The notes under the pieces: model-generated | Seen by the model: the letters and a program-made list of their open reading frames with translations, nothing else | The model's database searches: none | What the model was told of the DNA's origin: nothing | Shown here: positions 1-5,351 of the stretch, piece by piece | How the letters are laid out: every line of letters starts with the position of its first letter | How positions within the stretch are numbered: the stretch's first letter is position 1 | Assembly: GCA_002343985.1 (NCBI GenBank) | Contig: DDTB01000004.1 | Coordinates: forward strand, 1 to 6,663 | Direction of reading: 5' to 3' | Length of the DNA stretch: 6,663 nucleotides | Source: Chitinophagaceae bacterium UBA2375 | GTDB lineage: Bacteria; Bacteroidota; Bacteroidia; Chitinophagales; Chitinophagaceae | Position numbers and translations under genes: made by a program

Positions 1-42
1 ATATATCATCCATCATATATCATACATCATATATCATCCATC
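1..42. repeat. Three tandem copies of a 14-bp AT-rich repeat
   Basis: Positions 1-14, 15-28 and 29-42 are the same 14-bp unit, atatatcatccatc; the middle copy differs by one base (c to a at its tenth position). The array starts at the first base of the window, so it may continue to the left and the true copy number is unknown. It ends about 36 bases before the start codon of the DUF1508 gene, within or just upstream of that gene's promoter region. There are no unique spacers between units, so it is not a CRISPR array. It could be a variable-number repeat or a run of regulator sites; the sequence alone does not decide. Confidence 0.85.
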
Positions 43-51
43 CTAACCTAA

Positions 52-67
52 AAAATTTGTACCTTCA
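52..67 (+). promoter_or_regulatory. Possible Bacteroidota-type -7 promoter element
   Basis: Bacteroidota housekeeping promoters carry a -7 box of the form TAnnTTTG. Two overlapping near matches lie here: AAaaTTTG at 52-59 (one mismatch) and TAccTTCA at 60-67 (two mismatches), 11-19 bases before the ATG at 79. No clear -33 TTG element is visible upstream, because that space is filled by the 14-bp repeats. The position and AT richness fit a short-leader promoter for the DUF1508-GNAT pair, but the match is imperfect and the call is tentative. Confidence 0.3.
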
Positions 68-78
68 AAATAAAAACC

Positions 79-411
79 ATGGGCACATTTGTTATTAAAA
101 AAAGAACCAACGGGGAATTTCAATTTGACCTGAAAGCCGGTAATGGACAGATCATTTTAACCAGTGAGGGATACAACGCGAAATCGGGCTGTGAAAACGG
201 CATTGAATCCGTACGCAAAAACGCTCATGATGATGCGAAGTTCGAACGCAAAACGTCGTCAAATGGAAAATTCTATTTCAATCTGAAAGCCACAAACGGA
301 CAAATCATTGGGAAAAGTGAAATGTATGAATCAGAAGCGAGCAGGGATAATGGCATTGAATCGGTTAAGAAGAATGCCCCTGATGCTAAGGTTGAAGACC
401 AAACCGTTTAA
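79..411 (+). CDS. DUF1508 (YegP-like) two-repeat small protein
   Basis: This 110-residue protein is made of two copies of the DUF1508 repeat, about residues 1-51 and 52-103. The repeats share the pattern N-G-x-F-x-F-x-L-K-A-x-N-G-Q-I-I-x-x-S-E-x-Y, closing with N-G-I-E-S-V-(R/K)-K-N-A at 40-49 and 91-100, a period of 51 residues. E. coli YegP has the same two-repeat layout and the same length, so the gene looks complete. There is no signal peptide or membrane segment, so it should be cytoplasmic. The molecular role of the family is not established; it is widespread and sometimes linked to stress, and I assign no reaction. The ATG at 79 follows an A-rich leader, typical of Bacteroidota. Its stop codon overlaps the next start by one base (TAATG), which suggests cotranslation with the downstream acetyltransferase. 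Confidence 0.93.
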   Translation: MGTFVIKKRTNGEFQFDLKAGNGQIILTSEGYNAKSGCENGIESVRKNAHDDAKFERKTSSNGKFYFNLKATNGQIIGKSEMYESEASRDNGIESVKKNAPDAKVEDQTV

Positions 412-971
412 TGATATTGGCTGATACATGCAGGCACAAAAACCCGAAAGAATTGGATCATACAGAAATTGTCCGCGCGGGAATCACTGACCTGCAGGTT
501 TTGCGGGATATAGGCATGCAAACATTCATCGAATCTTTCTCATCTCAAAATACAGAGGAGAATATGAGGATGTATCTCGGGGAAAAATTTTCTGATGAAA
601 GCATGACGTTTGAGTTGTGTAACCCCGGCTCCCTTTTCTTCATCGCCAAAAACGATGGAAAGACCGTTGGTTACCTGAAATTGAACACAGGAAATGCGCA
701 GACGGATATTGCAGACAAGCATACCATGGAAATTGAGCGCATTTATGTGTTGCAATCCATGCATGGTAAGAGGGTAGGGCATTCCTTATTGCAAACAGCC
801 ATTGATGAGGCGCAAAAAACCGGCGTTGAGTTTCTCTGGTTGGGTGTCTGGGAACATAATGAAAAAGCCATACAGTTTTACCGGAAACATGGGTTTGAAC
901 CATTCGGCACCCATGTATTCATGCTGGGGAACGATGCACAAACCGATTTGTTAATGAAACTCCACATATAA
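411..971 (+). CDS. GNAT family N-acetyltransferase, PaiA-like
   Basis: A 186-residue single-domain GNAT protein that should transfer an acetyl group from acetyl-CoA to an amine in the cytoplasm. The fold begins near residue 19 (EIVRAGITDLQVLRDIG). Motif A, the acetyl-CoA pyrophosphate loop, is at 108-127 (IERIYVLQSMHGKRVG then HSLL). Motif B is at 142-162 (LWLGVWEHN, then AIQFYRKHGF). The WLGVWE block and the tail GNDAQTDLLMKL resemble Bacillus PaiA-type spermine/spermidine acetyltransferases, so a polyamine or similar small amine is a plausible but unproven substrate. In motif A the usual Q/R-x-x-G-x-G/A reads H-G-K-R-V-G, with His and Arg at two normally conserved positions; PaiA-like members tolerate changes here. 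The start overlaps the preceding stop by one base. About 17 residues precede the recognisable fold; the next in-frame ATG (residue 36) lies inside the fold, although a TTG at 453 would remove most of the extension. Confidence 0.92.
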   Translation: MILADTCRHKNPKELDHTEIVRAGITDLQVLRDIGMQTFIESFSSQNTEENMRMYLGEKFSDESMTFELCNPGSLFFIAKNDGKTVGYLKLNTGNAQTDIADKHTMEIERIYVLQSMHGKRVGHSLLQTAIDEAQKTGVEFLWLGVWEHNEKAIQFYRKHGFEPFGTHVFMLGNDAQTDLLMKLHI

Positions 972-981
972 AAATGACGGC

Positions 982-1041
982 TTGATGGATGCAATTCTTG
1001 TGAACCTGTCAAACTAAATTATTTCAGCTTGCATCATTCAA
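982..1041. repeat. Imperfect inverted repeat in the convergent intergenic region
   Basis: ttgatggatgcaa at 982-994 and ttgcatcattcaa at 1029-1041 are reverse complements at 11 of 13 positions, separated by 34 bases. A further atgcaa lies at 1052-1057. No T tract follows, so this is not an obvious terminator, and there is no coding sequence here. The rest of 972-1147 is AT-rich and shows nothing else I can name. It may be a weak 3'-UTR structure of the acetyltransferase transcript or chance. Confidence 0.35.
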
Positions 1042-1147
1042 TTCAATCATCATGCAACCGGATATTCGCTTCTATTTAACATAAGATATCAACTAATCGT
1101 TACCGTTAGGTGCTGCATATATGCTTAAAAAATAAATGACTACTGCA

Positions 1148-1186
1148 CACAAAAAATCCGGGGCATTTTGCTCCGGATTTTTTGTG
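1148..1186. terminator. Bidirectional intrinsic terminator between convergent genes
   Basis: cacaaaaaatccgg (1148-1161) and ccggattttttgtg (1173-1186) are perfect 14-base reverse complements. The stem extends inward through a G-T wobble and three more Watson-Crick pairs to a three-base loop (ttt, 1166-1168), about 18 pairs in all. The core is GC-rich, and six As on one side mirror six Ts on the other, so the RNA ends in a U tract whichever strand is transcribed. It lies 31 bases past the stop of the minus-strand PorP/SprF gene and 176 bases past the stop of the plus-strand acetyltransferase, so it can end both transcripts. It also marks the 3' end of the minus-strand gene cluster. Confidence 0.9.
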
Positions 1187-1217
1187 AAGCTATGTTTCTG
1201 AAAGAAATAAGATGCAA

Positions 1218-2237
1218 CTACCAGACATTTCGCGGACAGGTATCGCCATATTTATTGCCAATGGTAAACCCGATCATTATTTCATGGGTTCCGCGTGTAA
1301 ATGTATTCAACCGGGACGTGATATAGTCATATGAATATCCTACCTGGAACAAATTCCCAACATTAAAGCCCGCGAGGGCTGTGGCGCCGTCTTTATGGCG
1401 ATAACCGCCGCCGACCCAGATCAGATCCTGGTATTGCAGTTTCGCGTTCAGTTCCACCTGCATGGGTACGGGTTGAACATATTTCAACATGACAGAAGGT
1501 ATGAGGTTAAAATTTTCACCCAGCAACATCCTATAGCCCGCCGTTGCAAAGAAATGCGGCACAGATTTTCCTTCAATCTGCTTGATTACGTTATTAGAGA
1601 AATCAATTTTTGATGGGGCAACCTGTAATGCGGAAATCCCCACAAAAAAATCGGAAGAATACAAATACAAGCCCGCGTTGATATCAAGCCTGGTGCGGTT
1701 CAGCAAACCATTGGTGAACACAGCCGGATCAACGCTGCTGTTATAGAATTGCAGTTTGTCGGCATTCAGGCTGATATTTGAAATGCCAATGCCGATACCG
1801 GCGGCCAGGTTCATGCGCGGCGATAATCCCATGTGGTACGCGTATGTACCCATAGCCGAAAAATTATTCAACGGGCCAGTACGGTCGTTGATGATTTGCA
1901 ATCCCCATCCATGGTGCGGGCTCGACACCGTGTATTCTTCCCAATACTTACTGCCCCTGGGGTTTATGCCCGAAGGCTGAAATGAAGTGGCGGTTGTTTT
2001 CGTGTCTCCCTTACCGATAGGCCCGTGCACAGTCAGGTATGTAGTAACCGGGGCATCTAGCAAACCCACCCATTGCAACCTGTGGCTGGCTTTTACGTCT
2101 ACATAATTTTCAATACCAGTCAGGGCAGGGTTTACGATATATTGATTCAATATATACTGTGTATAATGGGCCTTCTGTTGCGCAGCAACAGGTAGGCCCA
2201 TTAAATGGACAGCGAGGTATGCAAACCATTTTTTCAT
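1218..2237 (-). CDS. PorP/SprF family T9SS outer-membrane protein (second paralogue)
   Basis: A complete PorP/SprF family protein, predicted to be an outer-membrane beta-barrel working with the type IX secretion system. From the ATG at 2237 it has 339 residues and a normal signal peptide (MKKWFAYLAVHLMG, cleavage near PVAAQ). The mature N-terminus carries the family signature HYTQYILNQYIVNPALTG, and the rest alternates short beta strands with Gly and aromatic residues to a C-terminus ending DTCPRNVW. A GTG at 2255 would add MKRKHL before the signal peptide and leave only 8 bases after the OmpA gene's stop; I prefer the ATG because it gives a cleaner signal peptide. Relative to the first PorP/SprF protein here, it has roughly 30 extra residues after the second strand region (about residues 75-108, including NPRGSKYWEEY). 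It is the last gene of the minus-strand cluster, just before the terminator. Family assignment is firm; the specific partner is unknown. Confidence 0.92.
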   Translation of the reverse strand: MKKWFAYLAVHLMGLPVAAQQKAHYTQYILNQYIVNPALTGIENYVDVKASHRLQWVGLLDAPVTTYLTVHGPIGKGDTKTTATSFQPSGINPRGSKYWEEYTVSSPHHGWGLQIINDRTGPLNNFSAMGTYAYHMGLSPRMNLAAGIGIGISNISLNADKLQFYNSSVDPAVFTNGLLNRTRLDINAGLYLYSSDFFVGISALQVAPSKIDFSNNVIKQIEGKSVPHFFATAGYRMLLGENFNLIPSVMLKYVQPVPMQVELNAKLQYQDLIWVGGGYRHKDGATALAGFNVGNLFQVGYSYDYITSRLNTFTRGTHEIMIGFTIGNKYGDTCPRNVW

Positions 2238-2263
2238 AAGGTGCTTTCTTTTCACCCAGGCGC

Positions 2264-4261
2264 TTATTTTTCCAGGACTTTAAATTCTGTACGCCTGTTT
2301 TTCTGACGGCCTTCAGGGTTGTCTGTACCATCCGGGTTTTCGTTATCCGCAACAGGCATGCTCTCGCCAAATCCTTTCGCAGTCAGGCGGTCGCGGCTGA
2401 TGCCTTTGCTGATGAGGTAATTGACTACAGACTGTGCCCTGGCATCAGATAAGCGCTGGTTGTATTCGTCGTCACCTTTGCTATCGGTGTGGGAGTTTAA
2501 TTCAATTTTCAGGTCGGGGTTATCTTTTAACAGGATAACCAGTTTGTCAAGTGATGTGAAGGATGTTTTCTGCAGCTTCGCGCTATTGAAGTCATAGTAC
2601 ACGTTATCCACAGTTATGGTTTCTTCCGGTGTGGCCGGGATCAAGGTCAGGCATAGGTCCGGGCTGTTGAATTTTTCTTCTTCTTCATCCGCAGGCCCTG
2701 TAAAAGTCACACTGTTTTTAAAATAACCGCTATCGCTGGCACTCGCTTTCAAAGGCTGGTATTCTTCCATGGTAAATGAATATCGGCCGGAAGCATCAGT
2801 GGTTAATTCTGTTACAATTTTGTTATTGATGGTATCAAGTACCAGCACTTTCACGTTGGCCAAGGGCTGGCTGTTGTGGCATGCCAGCACCTGTCCGCTG
2901 ATTTGCTTGATGGGTTTGGGTTTACTCAAGGAAAACAATTCAAGGCAGCAGGCTGCATCCCTGTCGGAACTGATGATGACATCTTCCAGGATATTGCGGG
3001 CAGGGCCCTTGCTGCTGAAATACAGGTCATCCTTCATGGAGTTCACCGGGTAACCGAAGTTTTTAGGTTCTGATAAACTCAGCATACTTCCTTTGGCATA
3101 ATAGAAATCAAATCCACCCATACCCACACGCCCGTTGCTGCTGAATACAAAAGTACCGGAAGGGCTGTGATAGCTTGGAGCCTGTTCATCAAATGCGGTG
3201 TTGATTTTTTCGCCCATATTCAATGGCGCGCCCACATTCCCTTTGTCGTCAAGGGTCGACATCCAGAGGTCATATCCACCATATCCGCCGGAACGGTCGC
3301 TGGAGAATACCAGGTATTTGCCATCTGCAGTTACGAACGGTTGCTGCGTGTTGCTGCCTGGTGCATCGAGTTCAGTCACTAAAACGGGATCTGACCAACC
3401 CTTTTCAGTTTTGCTGCTCTTGTAAATGCCCGCGTTGCGTTTGCTGGCAGCGATATTCCAGCGTGTCAGGAAAATGGTATTCCCATCGGGGGTTACAGCA
3501 ACCACGCCCTGTTGCATGTCTTTAGGCTGCGCGATGCTGACCACAGCAATATTGCTGGCCGTTTCATTGTTCATGTCGGCCTGGTAAATGCGGTTGTTCG
3601 TGTTTTTATTTTTATCATCACCCTGTGGGCGTGTAGACGTAAACCAGATGCTTTTTTCTCCAACCCATACTGGCGCATAACTACCGCCTTCCGCGTTCAG
3701 GCTGGCATTTTTCTCCAGCTTGTAGGCGCTTAAGGTTTTCCTGTTCATTTGCTGGCGGATGAATTGCAGGTTCGCGATCTCACGGTCAGCCGTAGACGAA
3801 TATGTGTCTTTTTCTGAATAACCCTCTTTGAATGCCGCGAATTCAGCTGCAGCTTCATCATACTTACCCATAGCCCTCAGGGTGCTTGCATAATGAAAGC
3901 GCGCGAGGGGGAATGCGGACTTATCGAAATTGGCCGCTTGCTGGTAGTGCGGGGCTGCCTTATCGTGGTAATGCAGTTTCCTGTAGCTCTCAGCCAGGTT
4001 GTACACCACTTTCTCGCGGCTGTTGCTGTTGATCACCATTTTCTTGCTGGTGGCCGCGGTGGGGGAGTAAGGGTTAAACCCTCCCGATGATTTATTGGGC
4101 TTCTTGCCCGATAAAAACATTTCGTAATACTGTGCTGCGGAATAATAATCGCCGGATGCAAAATACTTGTCGGCAGCGGCCAGGTATTCATTGGGCTTAA
4201 CGGCCTGTCCAAAACAATGGCTGACAATGACCGAACAAAGTATCAGGCAAATCTTTTTCAT
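2264..4261 (-). CDS. OmpA family protein with TPR, PD40 propeller and regulatory-like domain (PorE-like)
   Basis: A 665-residue exported protein with the domain order known from Porphyromonas PorE. A signal peptide (residues 1 to about 18) is followed by TPR-like helices (about 23-50 and 81-145). A PD40/WD40-like propeller follows (about 190-445), with repeats such as GVVAVTPDGNTIFLTR, QQPFVTADGKYLVFSSDRSG and APSYHSPSGTFVFSSNGR. A carboxypeptidase-regulatory-like beta domain (about 451-540) precedes the OmpA C-terminal domain (550-665). The OmpA domain has NSHTDSKG with Asp593 and LSDARAQ with Arg608, the residues that bind diaminopimelate in peptidoglycan. The expected role is a periplasmic anchor linking a PorP/SprF outer-membrane complex to the cell wall. 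Cys9 and Cys16 fall in the signal region, but neither has a good lipobox (-1 is Leu or His), so signal peptidase I processing at CFG-QA is more likely. It lies 42 bases after the first PorP/SprF gene and immediately before the second. Confidence 0.93.
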   Translation of the reverse strand: MKKICLILCSVIVSHCFGQAVKPNEYLAAADKYFASGDYYSAAQYYEMFLSGKKPNKSSGGFNPYSPTAATSKKMVINSNSREKVVYNLAESYRKLHYHDKAAPHYQQAANFDKSAFPLARFHYASTLRAMGKYDEAAAEFAAFKEGYSEKDTYSSTADREIANLQFIRQQMNRKTLSAYKLEKNASLNAEGGSYAPVWVGEKSIWFTSTRPQGDDKNKNTNNRIYQADMNNETASNIAVVSIAQPKDMQQGVVAVTPDGNTIFLTRWNIAASKRNAGIYKSSKTEKGWSDPVLVTELDAPGSNTQQPFVTADGKYLVFSSDRSGGYGGYDLWMSTLDDKGNVGAPLNMGEKINTAFDEQAPSYHSPSGTFVFSSNGRVGMGGFDFYYAKGSMLSLSEPKNFGYPVNSMKDDLYFSSKGPARNILEDVIISSDRDAACCLELFSLSKPKPIKQISGQVLACHNSQPLANVKVLVLDTINNKIVTELTTDASGRYSFTMEEYQPLKASASDSGYFKNSVTFTGPADEEEEKFNSPDLCLTLIPATPEETITVDNVYYDFNSAKLQKTSFTSLDKLVILLKDNPDLKIELNSHTDSKGDDEYNQRLSDARAQSVVNYLISKGISRDRLTAKGFGESMPVADNENPDGTDNPEGRQKNRRTEFKVLEK

Positions 4262-4303
4262 ATCTATTGTATCGAAGGTTAAAGTAGTTGGTTTTTGTTT
4301 AGG

Positions 4304-5326
4304 TTATAAGCGCGGGCAAACAAATTCGATCTCCGGTGTTTTCACATTACGTTTGCCGGTGAATGAAACAGACACTTCAAAACTGTTACTGCCCTTCACC
4401 AGTTTGCCCAGGTCGGATGTATTGATGTCGTATGAAACGCCCAACACAAAACGTTTATGGCTGAAACCTACAAAAGGTGATATGGCATCATCAAAACGGT
4501 AATTGGCGCCGGCGAGGATATCCGTTTCCGTAGCTGCCTTGATCGAACCAAATACACCGAGCATGGTTTCCTGCGCGTTGCCCTGGCGCAGGTACAAAGC
4601 GTTTGGTGTTAAGGATAAGGTTTCATTCACTTTGATCCTCACGCCGCCATGAATGGTATGGCGCATCGGTAAAGTGGCATCGCCGGAACCGCTGAATTTA
4701 TCTGTGGGTTTGGTTAGGTGCGATACCGCGTAACCAACATACATATTCGCTTTGCGGTTGCTGGTCGCGTCAAAATATAAAACACCGGCGCCCATATCGA
4801 AAGTGGATACATTGCGGTTGCTGAGGATATCAGCGGTTGGATTGTTTGGGTTGTACCCGGTAACAGGGTTCCACTGATCACCAAAAGTCAGTTTGGTGGC
4901 ATCGAAGCGGCGTTGGATGACGCCTGCCTGCAAAGCCAGTACCACGCGGTGGTTTTCGGCTGGGCCAAAACGCACACCGGTAAATGCTACGTTTGCATAC
5001 GCGGTGGTATACCTGTATCCGCCGTCACCGGCAGTCTGGTTAAGGATGCTGATGCCGTAGTTCATGTTATTATTAGATTGGAACTCGCCGGAAACACCCT
5101 GCGTGGAATAAGGCGAACTGATATTTCCCCATTGTGTACGGAAGACACCGGAAACCCTGTATTGCCCGTCGAACGCGCCGGTCAGTGCCGGGTTTGTCCA
5201 GGATGGATAAATATAATACTGGGTGAAATGCGGGTCAACCTGCGCGGATGCGTGTTGCAGGCTGCCGGAGCCTCCCCAAACAAGCGCCAACACAGAGATC
5301 ATTTTTTTCATTGCACGTAGTTTCAT
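4304..5326 (-). CDS. PorP/SprF family T9SS outer-membrane protein (first paralogue, next to the PKD cargo)
   Basis: A 340-residue PorP/SprF family protein. The signal peptide runs to about residue 28 (hydrophobic MISVLALVWGGSGSL, cleavage near HASA-Q). It is followed by the family signature DPHFTQYYIYPSWTNPALTG and then repeated beta-hairpins with NYGISILNQTAGDGG and YANVAFTGVRFG, to a strand-rich C-terminus (SNSFEVSVSFTGKRN). The ATG at 5326 is used; a second ATG at 5311 would start at MKKMISV and also give a good signal peptide. It lies 25 bases after the PKD/type B CTD gene. In Flavobacterium johnsoniae sprF follows sprB in the same way, and SprF-like proteins are needed for secretion or attachment of type B CTD cargo. 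I therefore infer that this is the cognate partner of the upstream PKD protein. The gap before the OmpA gene has no terminator, so the genes are probably cotranscribed. Confidence 0.93.
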   Translation of the reverse strand: MKLRAMKKMISVLALVWGGSGSLQHASAQVDPHFTQYYIYPSWTNPALTGAFDGQYRVSGVFRTQWGNISSPYSTQGVSGEFQSNNNMNYGISILNQTAGDGGYRYTTAYANVAFTGVRFGPAENHRVVLALQAGVIQRRFDATKLTFGDQWNPVTGYNPNNPTADILSNRNVSTFDMGAGVLYFDATSNRKANMYVGYAVSHLTKPTDKFSGSGDATLPMRHTIHGGVRIKVNETLSLTPNALYLRQGNAQETMLGVFGSIKAATETDILAGANYRFDDAISPFVGFSHKRFVLGVSYDINTSDLGKLVKGSNSFEVSVSFTGKRNVKTPEIEFVCPRL

Positions 5327-5351
5327 TACTGTATATAATTAAATGTTAGCC

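Noticed and set aside
1..42. CRISPR array at the left edge
   Set aside because: The 14-bp units abut with no spacers and are too short and AT-rich; no cas genes are visible.
540..903. Two minus-strand open frames opposite the GNAT gene
   Set aside because: The plus-strand frame has clear GNAT motifs; the antisense translations have no motif and are Cys/His-rich in the way shadow frames often are.
1115..1124. Perfect 10-bp palindrome gcatatatgc as an operator
   Set aside because: It lies between convergent genes where no promoter is expected, and short AT-rich palindromes arise easily by chance.
2110..2370. Minus-strand open frame spanning the OmpA to PorP/SprF junction
   Set aside because: It overlaps the OmpA domain end and the PorP/SprF start in another frame; the translation is low-complexity and matches nothing. 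Not a gene.
4913..5320. Plus-strand open frame of 135 codons opposite the first PorP/SprF gene
   Set aside because: It is entirely antisense to a well-supported signal peptide and barrel region, and its translation resembles no family.
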